Assembly: GCA_002348045.1 (NCBI GenBank)
Contig: DDYO01000219.1
Coordinates: 1 to 33,879, forward strand
Direction of reading: 5' to 3'
DNA: 33,879 nt
DNA from: Anaerolineales bacterium UBA2232
Lineage (GTDB): Bacteria > Chloroflexota > Anaerolineae > UBA2200
Below the pieces are notes generated by a model that made no database searches, was not told where the DNA came from, and was given only the letters and a program-made list of their open reading frames with translations. The position numbers and the translations under genes are program-made. Of this stretch, positions 16,274-25,204 are shown piece by piece; position 1 is the first letter of the stretch, and the number at the start of each line of letters is the position of its first letter.

Positions 16274-17211
16274 CAGAACCATGTGTTGAGGTCCATGCCG
16301 GTGTACAACTCAGCCACTTCCGCGCCATATCCGTTGAAGAGCATGGTCTCGATGCGGCGATTCTCGCCGATCAAGCGCTCGGTGGCCTGAGACCAGCGGG
16401 GATGGGGCACACCGGGGTTGACGTTGGCGAAAAAACCATACTCAGTGGGCGCCGCGGACATCCACAAGGAAACGGGCATCACTTGCACCAGCTCGATCTT
16501 GACGATGGACTTGATGCTCTTGAAGCCATACTTCCAGGGAACGATGAGCCGGATGGGCGCACCATTCTGTGGCAGGAGCGACTTGCCGTACAGACCGGTG
16601 GACAGGATGGTGAGGTCGTGCATGGCCTCGTCCATCCGAAGGCCTTCTACGTAAGGCCAGTCGAAGGAACGGCTCTTTTGGCCGGGCATTTGCTCGGGAT
16701 CCAGGAGGGTTTCAAAGCGCACGTACTGGGCCTTACTGAGCGGCTCTACCTCGTTCAATAGCCTGGATAGGGGGAACCCCAACCATGGGATCACCATCGA
16801 CCAGGTCTCTACGCAGCGCATACGGTAGATGCGCTCTTCCTGCTGAAAGCGATAGAGGTCCTCCAGACCAAAGGTGCGAGGCTTGTTGACCAGCCCTCCC
16901 ACCTCGATCGTCCAGGGGTTGGTCCTGAATCCTGCAGCCAGACTAGCCACCGCCTCTTTCCTCAGGCTGAACTCGTAATAATTGTTGTAGGTCGTGACCG
17001 CCTCGTAGGGCGTCAGTTGGAAGCCGAGTTCGTCAACTGAGGCGCCCGGCGGCGGACGGCTGGCAGGGCGGGTTGGAGTAGGTGAAGGCGCAGGCCCTCC
17101 GCAGGATGCCAGGGCTGAGCCCACCAGGAGGACGCCGAAACCCTCGATGAACTGGCGTCGGGACAGGTAGATTCGCTCGGGAGTGATCTCTGAAGGCCGT
17201 ATTCTGCGCAT
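16273..17211 (-). CDS. msrP: MsrP, Mo-cofactor methionine sulfoxide reductase (Tat-exported, possible lipoprotein)
   Basis: A 312-residue protein. The N-terminus carries a Tat signal with S-R-R-Q-F-I (R18-R19), and the hydrophobic stretch ends L-A-S-C, so C37 could be lipidated. A proline-rich linker follows. The molybdopterin domain has N-N-Y-Y-E-F, P-W-T-I-E-V-G-G and R-M-R-C-V-E-T-W-S with C133 as Mo ligand, then G-A-P-I-R-L-I-V-P-W-K-Y-G-F-K-S-I-K. MsrP repairs oxidised methionines of envelope proteins using electrons from MsrQ. The ATG at 17211 was chosen from the AGGAG eight bases upstream; longer in-frame versions would start beyond the predicted promoter. Together with msrQ it forms a translationally coupled pair. 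Confidence 0.9.
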   Translation of the reverse strand: MRRIRPSEITPERIYLSRRQFIEGFGVLLVGSALASCGGPAPSPTPTRPASRPPPGASVDELGFQLTPYEAVTTYNNYYEFSLRKEAVASLAAGFRTNPWTIEVGGLVNKPRTFGLEDLYRFQQEERIYRMRCVETWSMVIPWLGFPLSRLLNEVEPLSKAQYVRFETLLDPEQMPGQKSRSFDWPYVEGLRMDEAMHDLTILSTGLYGKSLLPQNGAPIRLIVPWKYGFKSIKSIVKIELVQVMPVSLWMSAAPTEYGFFANVNPGVPHPRWSQATERLIGENRRIETMLFNGYGAEVAELYTGMDLNTWF

Positions 17212-17287
17212 CGTGCTCCTCATTTCTGCTGGAGCTGGTGAACCCAGGACAGGCGACATGACGACGATCCAATCCGCGGCACCCTTG

Positions 17288-17316
17288 ATTCTAGGTAGTC
17301 GACTGTATTGTGTCAA
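17288..17316 (-). promoter_or_regulatory. Strong sigma-70-like promoter of msrP
   Basis: On the minus strand, a perfect TTGACA (17316-17311), a 17-base spacer and TAGAAT (17293-17288, five of six). The leader to the ATG would be about 70 bases. Confidence 0.65.
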
Positions 17317-17385
17317 CAATGGCGGCGCAAATGGCACCCACCCAGCGGTTCTGTCAGTGGACCTAGAGTGGTGCATGTCCAAGAG

Positions 17386-17414
17386 TTGCACGGGCAGGCC
17401 TCTGCCACTAGACT
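17386..17414 (+). promoter_or_regulatory. Possible promoter of the M20 peptidase gene
   Basis: TTGCAC (17386-17391), a 17-base spacer and TAGACT (17409-17414), about 37 bases before the ATG. It is of moderate quality and diverges from the msrP promoter. Confidence 0.35.
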
Positions 17415-17450
17415 GTGGGCCACGGTAGCACAATGAAGGAGGGTTTGACC

Positions 17451-18824
17451 ATGTCCGCCTGGCAAGACTACCTGAAAGAGAACGAGCCCCGCTTTCTCGA
17501 GGAGCTGTCCGAACTGTTGCGCATTCCTACCATCGGGACGCTGCGCGAGCATGCCCCTGACCTACGCCGCGCGGCCGAGTGGCTTGCTCAGCGTCTGACC
17601 GCCGCGGGACTCGAGAACGCTTGTCCCCTGGAAATCGGCGGCGGACCATTCGTTTACGGCGACTGGCAGCATGCCGGAGCGGACAAACCAACGGTGATCC
17701 TCTACGGCCACTATGACGTTCAGCCCGTTGACCCCCTCAGCGAGTGGGTCACGCCGCCCTTCGAGCCGTCCTTGCGGGATGGCTGTGTGTATGCTCGTGG
17801 GGCGGTTGACGATAAAGGTCAGCTCTTTGGCGTCATCACTGCAGTGGAGGCGTTGTTGCGAACGCAGGGCCGGCTGCCGGTCAACGTCAAGTTCTTGCTA
17901 GAGGGTGAGGAGGAGTATGGCAGTCCTCACGCAACGGAAGGTATCGCCCGCCACCGTGACGTACTGACTGCCGACCTGGCGCTGAGCGCCGACGGCGGTC
18001 AGTGGAGTGCTGACCAGCCCCAGGTATCCCTTGGTTGCCGGGGGCTGTTGGTGTGGCGTATTGAGGTCCGTGGCCCACGCCTTGATGGGCACTCTGGACA
18101 GCGGGGCGGCTCGGTTGCGAATCCCTTGCATGCGCTGGCGGAGCTGGTGGCTTCGTTTCACAGACCGGACGGAAGCATCGCCGTGGAGGGATTCTACGAT
18201 GATGTGGTGACACTGAGCGCTGACCAGCGGGCCGCCATCGGCCGGGTGCCTTTCGATGAGACCAAGTATCTGAAGAGCCTGGGCTCGCCGGAGCTGTTCG
18301 GCGAGCCGGGGTACACTACATACGAGCGCCTCTGGGTACGGCCGACCCTGGAAATCAACGGGATGTGCGGCGGGTTCACCGGCGACGGGGTCAAGACCGT
18401 GCTGCCTGCCCTGGCATGGGCTAACTGCAGCTGCCGGCTGGCGCCCGATCAGGATCCGGCCGCAGAGTTCGAGCGGATTCAGGCCCATGTGGCCCATCAC
18501 ATGCCCCGAGGCGTCGAGGTGGATGTGCGGCGCATGCCTGGCGGCGCCTATCCCTATCAGATTCCGGCTGACCATCTCGCTAACCGGGTGGTGGCCGAGG
18601 TGTTGAGGGAGCTTTACGGTCGCGAGCCGTACCAGGTCAGAGCGGGGGGCACGGTGCCGATGATGGGCATCCTACTGCGCGGCCTGGGCGTACATATGGC
18701 CAGCCTGGGATTCTCGTTGCCTGACCAGAACGGCCACGCTCCCAACGAATTCTTGCGTCTGTCTGGCTGGAACCGGCTGCAGCAGGCGTACGTGATGGCG
18801 ATGGAGAAGCTGGGGCAGGGCTGA
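17451..18824 (+). CDS. M20-family metallopeptidase (dipeptidase)
   Basis: A 457-residue cytoplasmic enzyme of normal family length. Metal ligands and catalytic residues sit in G-H-Y-D-V-Q-P (first His and catalytic Asp), A-R-G-A-V-D-D-K-G (bridging Asp), E-G-E-E-E-Y-G-S (catalytic Glu and metal Glu) and the late H-A-P-N-E-F (His). The dimerisation domain lies about 195-390, with R-G-P-R-L-D-G-H-S-G. It probably hydrolyses dipeptides or N-acyl amino acids with two Zn or Mn ions. AAGGAGG nine bases upstream fixes the ATG at 17451. It is transcribed alone, away from msrP, and converges with the activator gene that follows. Confidence 0.9.
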   Translation: MSAWQDYLKENEPRFLEELSELLRIPTIGTLREHAPDLRRAAEWLAQRLTAAGLENACPLEIGGGPFVYGDWQHAGADKPTVILYGHYDVQPVDPLSEWVTPPFEPSLRDGCVYARGAVDDKGQLFGVITAVEALLRTQGRLPVNVKFLLEGEEEYGSPHATEGIARHRDVLTADLALSADGGQWSADQPQVSLGCRGLLVWRIEVRGPRLDGHSGQRGGSVANPLHALAELVASFHRPDGSIAVEGFYDDVVTLSADQRAAIGRVPFDETKYLKSLGSPELFGEPGYTTYERLWVRPTLEINGMCGGFTGDGVKTVLPALAWANCSCRLAPDQDPAAEFERIQAHVAHHMPRGVEVDVRRMPGGAYPYQIPADHLANRVVAEVLRELYGREPYQVRAGGTVPMMGILLRGLGVHMASLGFSLPDQNGHAPNEFLRLSGWNRLQQAYVMAMEKLGQG

Positions 18825-18887
18825 TATTCGCGCGCAGGCGGGCGTCGGTGGGGTCTGCCTGGGCACATCAGGCTCGCTGCTGAGACC

Positions 18888-20726
18888 TCAGATCTCTTTG
18901 GTGGAATTTGTAGTCATGTTATACGTTCCAAGGTACATGCTCTGGGCAAACCAGTCGCTGAAGGCTGGCAGGCTGGCCAGTTCGATGTATCTCACACGCC
19001 CGGCAATCTCCTGGGCTTCTCTGCGTTTGGGGCTTGAGATCAGTGCCAGTCGGGCTCCGGTGCCGGCAGCATTGCCGACTTGGCGGAATCGCTCCAGTGG
19101 CAGCGCCGGCAACATGCCGATGGCGATGGCGCTGGATACGTCTATGTAAGAGCCGAATGCACCGGCGATGATGACCTGCTCAATGTCATCGTCGGCAAGA
19201 CCATTGGCATCCAGCAGGGCTTGGATGCCCGTGCGCATGGCGCCTTTCGCCAGCTGTAGCTCTCGCACGTCACCCTGGGTCAGCGTGATGGCCGGTGCCC
19301 CACGCCGCTCATCCTCTTCCACCAGCACGAACTCGCGCTGGCCTCCCTCGCCGCGCACTCCGGGACCTGCTCCCATCTTGCCGCGGGAATCGAGGACTCT
19401 ATTGATCAATAGCTGGGCCAAGGCATCCAGGATGCCGGAGCCACACAGGCCTGCGGCGGGCGCTCCTCCGACGGTGTAAGTAAAGGTCCTGCCGCCTTCG
19501 ATGCGGACCCGTTCAATGGCGCCCGCCGCTGCCCGCATGCCGTGCTTGATGTGCGCGCCCTCAAAGGCAGGACCGGAGGCGCACGAAACACTGGTCATTC
19601 TGCCGTGGCTGATCAGGCACACCTCGGTGTTGGTACCAATGTCCATCGCCAGCACCACGCCGCTCAGCTGGGCTGCACCGATGGCCAGGAGCATGGCAAC
19701 ATGGTCAGCCCCCACGAATCCGGCGACGTTGGGCAGCAGATGGACGTAGGCGCCCGGGGCAATGGACATGCCCAGGTCCCGGGCCTTGACGTCCAGTGCC
19801 TGGGACTCGGCAGGGACGTAGGGAGCCAGGGCCAATTGCTCCGCAGGCAAGCGCAGCAGCAAGTGATGCATGGCGGTGTTGGCCACCACGACGGCATCCA
19901 CAACGTGCGCAGGATCGGCTCCAACCTCCGCGCAAAGCTCCATCGCAAGCCGTTGTATTGCGTCCGCGGCCAAGCGCTGCATCAGGAGGGCGTCTTCAGG
20001 TGTTGACCTGGCACGGCCAATCCTTGCGATGACATCCTCGCCGTAGGCGATCTGAGGATTCATGATGCCTTGGCTGGCGAGGGTACGGCCGGTGCTCAAG
20101 TCCACCAGGTAGCCGGCTATCTTGGTGGTACCGAGGTCCACCGCCAGGCCGAGCTGAAGGGTGGAGGGTGGAGCGATGGCAATGCACTCGGTCTGGCGTA
20201 CCGAAGCCTGTACCTGCCAATGCAGTGCGCGGACCTGCGGTGAGAGGTGGCGCAGCACCTCAAGGTCCACAGTGGCGAGCGCTACCCCCTGGGTTCGCAA
20301 AGCGGCTCGCAAGCGCTCGGCATCGGAGCGTTGATCCGCTAACGCCGGCGCACTCAACTGGAGTTGCAGTGGGCGCACCAGAGGATCGGGCGCGGTAGGC
20401 ACATCGAGCCCTTCCACTTGCGTGCGTTGGGGGATGCTGAGGGATTCGGGAGGCACGCGCAGCTTCAGGTCGCTCAGGGGGCGAGTCTGACAGGCGAGGC
20501 GAAATCCATCGTGCAGTTCCTGCGGGGTGAGAGCATGTTGCTCCGAAGCAGTTGGCGGTGTCACCTGGCCGCTGGCAACCTGCACCTTACAGTGGCCGCA
20601 CGTTCCCTGGTCGCCGCACAAGCTGACCAAATCCACGCCCAATTGGCGGGCGGCCTCCAGGATGGACTGATCATTGGAACACGGGCCCCTTCGACCGATC
20701 GGCTCAAAGTCAATGACGTGTGGCAA
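18888..20726 (-). CDS. RACo-like reductive activator: [2Fe-2S] ferredoxin plus ASKHA ATPase
   Basis: A 612-residue protein that starts at TTG (20726), preceded by GAGGGGGG. Residues 1-90 are a plant-type [2Fe-2S] domain with C37, C43, C46 and C79 (L-C-G-D-Q-G-T-C-G-H-C). A linker and a middle domain run to about 190. The rest is an ASKHA-type ATPase with L-A-V-D-L-G-T-T-K-I-A-G-Y (about 195), V-V-V-A-N-T-A-M-H-H-L, A-M-D-I-G-T-N-T-E-V and I-I-A-G-A-F-G-S-Y-I-D. These proteins use ATP to reduce a corrinoid protein back to Co(I) in methyltransferase systems of anaerobes. No corrinoid protein or methyltransferase is in this window, so its partner must be encoded elsewhere. The aldo/keto reductase upstream is separated by 138 bases. 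Confidence 0.87.
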   Translation of the reverse strand: MPHVIDFEPIGRRGPCSNDQSILEAARQLGVDLVSLCGDQGTCGHCKVQVASGQVTPPTASEQHALTPQELHDGFRLACQTRPLSDLKLRVPPESLSIPQRTQVEGLDVPTAPDPLVRPLQLQLSAPALADQRSDAERLRAALRTQGVALATVDLEVLRHLSPQVRALHWQVQASVRQTECIAIAPPSTLQLGLAVDLGTTKIAGYLVDLSTGRTLASQGIMNPQIAYGEDVIARIGRARSTPEDALLMQRLAADAIQRLAMELCAEVGADPAHVVDAVVVANTAMHHLLLRLPAEQLALAPYVPAESQALDVKARDLGMSIAPGAYVHLLPNVAGFVGADHVAMLLAIGAAQLSGVVLAMDIGTNTEVCLISHGRMTSVSCASGPAFEGAHIKHGMRAAAGAIERVRIEGGRTFTYTVGGAPAAGLCGSGILDALAQLLINRVLDSRGKMGAGPGVRGEGGQREFVLVEEDERRGAPAITLTQGDVRELQLAKGAMRTGIQALLDANGLADDDIEQVIIAGAFGSYIDVSSAIAIGMLPALPLERFRQVGNAAGTGARLALISSPKRREAQEIAGRVRYIELASLPAFSDWFAQSMYLGTYNMTTNSTKEI

Positions 20727-20864
20727 CGGACCCCCCTCTCATAATCGCACGCCGAGAAACTTGACCACCTTGCCCGGTCACGACGCCGGGGAAAACACCG
20801 TGTCGGCCGGCGCACCACACAAGCGCAAGGGATCACGACAACAGAGCCGGCCGGTGGGTCAGTC

Positions 20865-21722
20865 TCACACAAACAGCGGAGACATCTCCATTCTGGTTAT
20901 TAGGTTCTGCATCTCCAGCTCGGACGGCGGTCTCTCGGATCGAGAAGCAGCGTCAAGGATCTTGGGAAGCAAGCGGATGTCGCCGGCAGTGTTCAGGAAC
21001 ACATCCGGGTGACCGAGTACCCAGCGAACAACGAGGTCAATGTCAGTTTGCTCGGTGAGAGGTTCGTACCACGTGGGGCCGGTCGGAGGCTGTTCACCCC
21101 AAGGCCTGCGGACGATGGCCTTGATAGTCTGCACCGCAACGCGGCGGTCCTGGCATACGGCCAGCAGTGTTCCCAAATCACCCCAGTACTGGGTATTCTG
21201 TGCCATGACATAATTGACTGGTGCCAGGACTGAATCAAACGCAAAACGCTCCAGGGACCGGACGTGCATGGCCGGCGCAGCCAGACCGTGACCCGTGACG
21301 CCAATAAAGCGTACCAGCCCTTCTTCGCGGGCGGCCCTGGCTGCCTCCAGCGCGCCGTCGGGACCAAGGGCTGTCTGCCATTCGCCTGGGTCAACCAGGT
21401 TATGCAGCTGCAGCAGGTCGACTTGGTCCACGCACAGGCGTTCCAGCGAGCGGTGAATCTCGTCACGAGCCGCTGCTGCCGTGCGCTCACCGGTCTTGGT
21501 GGCCAGGAAGAACGACTTGCCGTGTCGGCGAATCCAGGACCCAATGAGCCGTTCCGATTCGCCGTAGCTGGCGGCGGTGTCGACGTGATTGACGCCGAGG
21601 CTCAGGGCCTGCTCCAGGGCGCGATCCGTGTCCCGCTGCGTGGTGCTCCAGAAGGCAGCCCCACCCAGGATGGTGCGCGAGCTACGATGACCTGTACGCC
21701 CGAATTCCGCGCAGTTGATCAT
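20865..21722 (-). CDS. Aldo/keto reductase
   Basis: A 285-residue NAD(P)H-dependent oxidoreductase of the (beta/alpha)8 fold. The catalytic tetrad is visible as D48 (N-H-V-D-T-A), Y53 (A-S-Y-G), K76 (A-T-K-T-G) and H107 (L-Q-L-H-N). Residues 25-110 match the common beginning of the family, while the C-terminal nucleotide-binding segment is less typical. The length is slightly short, as in the general-stress-protein-69 or YccK branch; an iron-sulfur tail is absent. The substrate is unknown. CAGGAGG lies just before the ATG. The gene is downstream of the polysaccharide deacetylase on the same strand with an 84-base gap and may share its promoter. Confidence 0.85.
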   Translation of the reverse strand: MINCAEFGRTGHRSSRTILGGAAFWSTTQRDTDRALEQALSLGVNHVDTAASYGESERLIGSWIRRHGKSFFLATKTGERTAAAARDEIHRSLERLCVDQVDLLQLHNLVDPGEWQTALGPDGALEAARAAREEGLVRFIGVTGHGLAAPAMHVRSLERFAFDSVLAPVNYVMAQNTQYWGDLGTLLAVCQDRRVAVQTIKAIVRRPWGEQPPTGPTWYEPLTEQTDIDLVVRWVLGHPDVFLNTAGDIRLLPKILDAASRSERPPSELEMQNLITRMEMSPLFV

Positions 21723-21806
21723 GGTGTACCTCCTGACGATTGGTGGCCCAGTGCCTACGATTTTGGCATAGGGCTCGCTCCCCTGGAGAATCCGAATGCC
21801 CGGTTG

Positions 21807-22646
21807 CTACCGAGTATTACGTTCCACCCACTCTTGGGCACAGTCTATCATTCGGGAGAAGCGGACCTTGGGCTGCCTCAGCATATGTTCGATGAGACGC
21901 TCCAGCATCAACAGGCGATGGCCACGGCCGATGACCTGGGGGTGCATGGTTAACGTAAAGACCCCTCCTGGTACGTACCGGAGCATGTAGTCAAAATTCG
22001 CGGCCCAGATGGCGTACACATCGTCGGGCGAACGAAGGCCTGGGTACAGCTTGTTGGGCAAGGAGACGTATTCAAAGGCAGGAAAGTCATCCAGGTCCCA
22101 CGAAACGGGCAGCTCAACGAGGTCGGCGGTGGGACCGAAAAGGTAGGCCGTCTCGAGATCGAACCGGTCCCCCGTTCGGCACCGGTAGGGAGTAAAGTCA
22201 TCGCCCATCAAGCTGCTGTCGTAAAGGAAGCCACATTCCATGAGCAGGTTGACGGACCAGGGACTAAGGTCCCAGGCGGGAGAGCGATAGCCTACAGGGC
22301 GCGCTCCCGTGACTTTGTGCAGGGAAGCGATACCCTTCTCAAGGATGCGACGCTCCTCTTCCTCACTGCCCAGACCCAGGGGATTTTCGTGGCAATACCC
22401 GTGATGACCAACTTCATGACCGCGGCGAAAGATGTCCGCGACTGCGTCAGGGAAGGAATCTGCGGTGTGACCAGGCACGAACCACGTGGCCTTGATGCCG
22501 TAATGGTCCAACAAGTCGAGCAGCCGCCTGGCCCCCACGACGCCGAACTCGCCGCGAGAGATCTTGCTGGGTGAGGTGGCTTTGTAGTTGTTGATCCACA
22601 AGGATATTGCGTCAAAGTCAAAGCTCAAGCAGACTGTATGTGGCAT
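21807..22646 (-). CDS. Polysaccharide deacetylase-family protein (PuuE/allantoinase-like)
   Basis: A 279-residue NodB-fold protein. It begins V-C-L-S-F-D-F-D, where D10 and D12 are the catalytic base and metal ligand positions, and has H82-G-Y-C-H86 as the second metal motif. It continues with G-Y-R-S-P-A-W-D-L-S and a late T-M-H-P-Q histidine. The spacing and the C-terminal Y-V-P-G-G-V-F-T-L-T-M-H-P match the PuuE-type subgroup, whose members act on uric-acid-pathway or N-acyl compounds rather than on cell-wall polymers. There is no signal peptide, so an intracellular small-molecule amidase is more likely than a peptidoglycan deacetylase. The ATG at 22646 was preferred because GGAGG lies five bases before it; a codon four residues upstream has no such site. 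Confidence 0.82.
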   Translation of the reverse strand: MPHTVCLSFDFDAISLWINNYKATSPSKISRGEFGVVGARRLLDLLDHYGIKATWFVPGHTADSFPDAVADIFRRGHEVGHHGYCHENPLGLGSEEEERRILEKGIASLHKVTGARPVGYRSPAWDLSPWSVNLLMECGFLYDSSLMGDDFTPYRCRTGDRFDLETAYLFGPTADLVELPVSWDLDDFPAFEYVSLPNKLYPGLRSPDDVYAIWAANFDYMLRYVPGGVFTLTMHPQVIGRGHRLLMLERLIEHMLRQPKVRFSRMIDCAQEWVERNTR

Positions 22647-22745
22647 GTGCGCCTCCAAGTCTCAGCGGGCCAGTGGGCCAGAGTCAATCAGTCGGCACCA
22701 GGGCGCAGCCCCGGGTTGGGCAGGAGCAGGGCGATTTCCGGAGAT

Positions 22746-22773
22746 AGTATAGGGTGGTTGTCATGCGCGGCAA
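22746..22773 (-). promoter_or_regulatory. Sigma-70-like promoter of the deacetylase/aldo-keto reductase pair
   Basis: On the minus strand, TTGCCG (22773-22768), a 16-base spacer and TATACT (22751-22746). Its leader would be about 95 bases. Confidence 0.45.
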
Positions 22774-22831
22774 AAGCCGCCGCACCCCTCTATCTGACAC
22801 GTGGTGACCAGGGACAACGTTCCCAGGGCGA

Positions 22832-22860
22832 TTGGCGAACCCGTGGGGCTGGGGTAGAAT
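22832..22860 (+). promoter_or_regulatory. Sigma-70-like promoter of the alpha/beta hydrolase gene
   Basis: TTGGCG (22832-22837), a 17-base spacer and TAGAAT (22855-22860), 72 bases before the ATG. The -10 box is five of six to consensus. Confidence 0.5.
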
Positions 22861-22931
22861 TGAGGGCGGGGGGCGGGGCAGTTTCCGCCCCGACGCTGCC
22901 GGGTTGAGTGCTGAGGGTGAAGGGAGGTCTG

Positions 22932-23771
22932 ATGGCTGAATGGTTCGATGGCACAATCATGGCGAATGGTATCAATGTTCACTACCTCCGCACTGGTGGG
23001 GACAAGCCGCCCCTGGTGCTGTCTCACGGTTTCACCGACAATGGCTCGTGTTGGGCGCGCGTCGCTCAATCGCTCGAGGCGGACTATGATGTGATCATGC
23101 CTGACGCCCGAGGCCACGGCCTCTCGGACGCCACGGAGACGGGGTACTCGCCAGAGGAACTCGCCGCCGACCTTAAAGCATTCATTCTGGCACTGGGGTT
23201 GGTTAATCCCGGTCTAATGGGGCATTCCATGGGTGCGGGTACCACAGCGGTGACCGCGGCGACCTATCCAGAGATTGCCAGGTGGGTTATCCTCGAAGAT
23301 CCTCCTTGGACTGATGCATCCCTGCCCCCAGCGGCGCGTGAGGCGTTGAACAAGGTGACGCTGGACAAGGCGATGGAGCGCCGGCAAATGACGCGCGAGG
23401 AGTTGCTGAACCTGCTGCGTGAGCGTCATCCACATTGGGCCGCAATCGAGCTAGATTCCTGGGTAGATTCGAAGAGACAGCTGAGCCCCCTTGCCCTGCA
23501 AAGGTCGTCGGGGATTGGTCGAGACTGGCGTGAAGACGCACGGCGCATCACGTGTCCCACGCTACTGATCGCTGCTGACCAGGAAAGGATGGACCCAGGT
23601 TCCGACAATCGCCCCCTGGAGGGAATTGTGAACCGCGCCGTGGCCTCCGAGGCCGTGAGCCTCAATCCACGGATACAGGTGGTCTTCATAAGGGAGGCTG
23701 GGCACAGTATACGCCGAGATCAGTTCAAGAGTTTCATGGAGGCGATTGTCGCTTTCTTGGCAGAAACGTAA
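22932..23771 (+). CDS. Alpha/beta hydrolase
   Basis: A 279-residue single-domain hydrolase. L-S-H-G-F-T-D-N (about 30-37) provides the oxyanion hole, D-A-R-G-H-G-L-S-D is the usual second loop, and G-H-S-M-G-A-G holds the nucleophile S99. The acid is probably in A-A-D-Q-E-R-M-D and the base is H258 (E-A-G-H-S-I-R-R-D). A helical cap runs about 130-205. It resembles haloperoxidase/esterase-like enzymes, and the substrate cannot be predicted. AAGGGAGGT three bases before the ATG decides the start. A 183-base gap separates it from the PfkB-family kinase; no terminator or promoter was seen there, so they may or may not be co-transcribed. Confidence 0.85.
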   Translation: MAEWFDGTIMANGINVHYLRTGGDKPPLVLSHGFTDNGSCWARVAQSLEADYDVIMPDARGHGLSDATETGYSPEELAADLKAFILALGLVNPGLMGHSMGAGTTAVTAATYPEIARWVILEDPPWTDASLPPAAREALNKVTLDKAMERRQMTREELLNLLRERHPHWAAIELDSWVDSKRQLSPLALQRSSGIGRDWREDARRITCPTLLIAADQERMDPGSDNRPLEGIVNRAVASEAVSLNPRIQVVFIREAGHSIRRDQFKSFMEAIVAFLAET

Positions 23772-23954
23772 GGAAGCAGCGGTCAGCGCCAGGTTGTTAT
23801 TCCCCTTGGAGGTGCTTGCCCATGGCTGGCAAATGGTTGCGACGCGGACAGCCCGCCGGTTCCGATTGGACATAAGCATCATATCTGGCTTGGGCCATCG
23901 CAATGTACCACCCTGTTATCACCAAGAGTCTACTATGCTGGAGAAAGCCGGAGT

Positions 23955-25184
23955 GTGACCGATCCATATGATGCAGTAGTAGCCGGACATCTCTGTCTCG
24001 ACATTTACCCGGACCTCACAAACCTGGCTCCGGGTGCGCTGGCTCGGGGATTCGCGCTTGGCCGACTGGTGGAGGGCGGTCCACTGCTGTTTTGCACGGG
24101 AGGCGCGGTCTCCAACACAGGCTTGGCGTTGGTTCGACTGGGGATCCGGACGCGGTTGGTGGCGCGTATCGGAGATGACTTGCTGGGACAGGTCGTTCGG
24201 AAGATCGTTTCCTCGTACGGGGAGGACTTGCTTGAGGGCATCGGGCTTACTCCACAGGCCAGTACCTCGTACACCCTGGTCATCAGCCCCCCAGGCACCG
24301 ACCGCAGTTTCCTTTACTACCCAGGCGCCAACGCAACCTTTGGCGTGGATGACATCGACTGGGCAGCGGTGGCGAATGCGCGGCTATTCCACTTTGGTTA
24401 CCCTTCCACCTTGCCCATGATGTATCGCGAAGGTGGAGCGCAGCTCGAGGACTTGTTCCGGCGTGCCAAGGCCACAGGGGTAACCACTTCTTTGGATATG
24501 ACCTTGCCTGATGCTTTTGCTGCGGCGGGGCGTGCCGACTGGTCATCCATCCTGTCCCGGTCGCTGCCGTTTGTCGATTTGTTCTTGCCTAGCATCGAAG
24601 AGGCACTGTACACGATTCGGCGCCCGTTGTACGAGTCTCTGCGTCACCAGTCCCTCGATGGGGACATCCTGTCGCTGATCGGACCGGACCTGCTGTTCAG
24701 CCTGACCGAGGAACTGCTGGACATGGGTGCGCGCTGTGTGGCCCTGAAGCTGGGCTATCGAGGATTCTACCTGCGGACGGCAGGCGAGGCCGCGATCAGA
24801 GCCATGGGACGTGCGCGTCCAGCAGACGTAAGAACGTGGTCCCACCGTGAAATATGGGCGCCTTGCTTTCAGGCGCAGGTGGTTGGAACCACCGGCGCGG
24901 GTGACGCAGCCATCGCTGGCTTCCTTGCCGCCTTGCTCCGGGGGCTGTCGCCAGAAGAGGCGGTCACCGCTGCCGTTGCGGTGGGCGCCTGCAACGTCGA
25001 GGCGGCCGACTCTCTCAGCGGCGTCCTCTCGTGGGAAGAGACGTGGCGCAGGGTTAATGCAGGGTGGGCGCGTCACCCCCTGTCGCCCGCTGCGGAAGGA
25101 TGGCTCTGGAATGCGGACGCCGCACTGTGGCTGGCAACGACAGACAAGCGTGCGGCGAAGGATCCTCCTCACGACAACGCATAG
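23955..25184 (+). CDS. PfkB-family carbohydrate kinase, long form
   Basis: A 409-residue kinase of the ribokinase fold, starting at GTG. The N-terminal lid pattern is A-G-H-L-C-L-D, then F-C-T-G-G-A-V-S-N-T-G-L-A-L-V-R-L-G (separated residues), R-I-G-D-D-L-L-G and the second signature G311-T-T-G-A-G-D317, where D317 is the catalytic base. Compared with the usual 300-330 residues there is an insertion around 215-265, before the conserved L-x-L-K-L-G-Y-R-G strand, and a C-terminal extension of about 45 residues. The sugar or nucleoside substrate is unknown. An overlapping short open frame just upstream ends inside the GTG and is probably not translated. The gene is tail-to-tail with the DUF4914-like gene, 20 bases apart. 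Confidence 0.85.
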   Translation: MTDPYDAVVAGHLCLDIYPDLTNLAPGALARGFALGRLVEGGPLLFCTGGAVSNTGLALVRLGIRTRLVARIGDDLLGQVVRKIVSSYGEDLLEGIGLTPQASTSYTLVISPPGTDRSFLYYPGANATFGVDDIDWAAVANARLFHFGYPSTLPMMYREGGAQLEDLFRRAKATGVTTSLDMTLPDAFAAAGRADWSSILSRSLPFVDLFLPSIEEALYTIRRPLYESLRHQSLDGDILSLIGPDLLFSLTEELLDMGARCVALKLGYRGFYLRTAGEAAIRAMGRARPADVRTWSHREIWAPCFQAQVVGTTGAGDAAIAGFLAALLRGLSPEEAVTAAVAVGACNVEAADSLSGVLSWEETWRRVNAGWARHPLSPAAEGWLWNADAALWLATTDKRAAKDPPHDNA

Positions 25185-25204
25185 CACGGCGCTGGCCGCC
25201 CAAA

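Noticed and set aside
17212..17433. Longer start for MsrP
   Set aside because: The extension would place the predicted promoter inside the gene and bury the Tat signal.
23746..23958. Small plus-strand frame of 70 codons between hydrolase and kinase
   Set aside because: It overlaps the end of the hydrolase gene and the start of the kinase gene and has no family resemblance.
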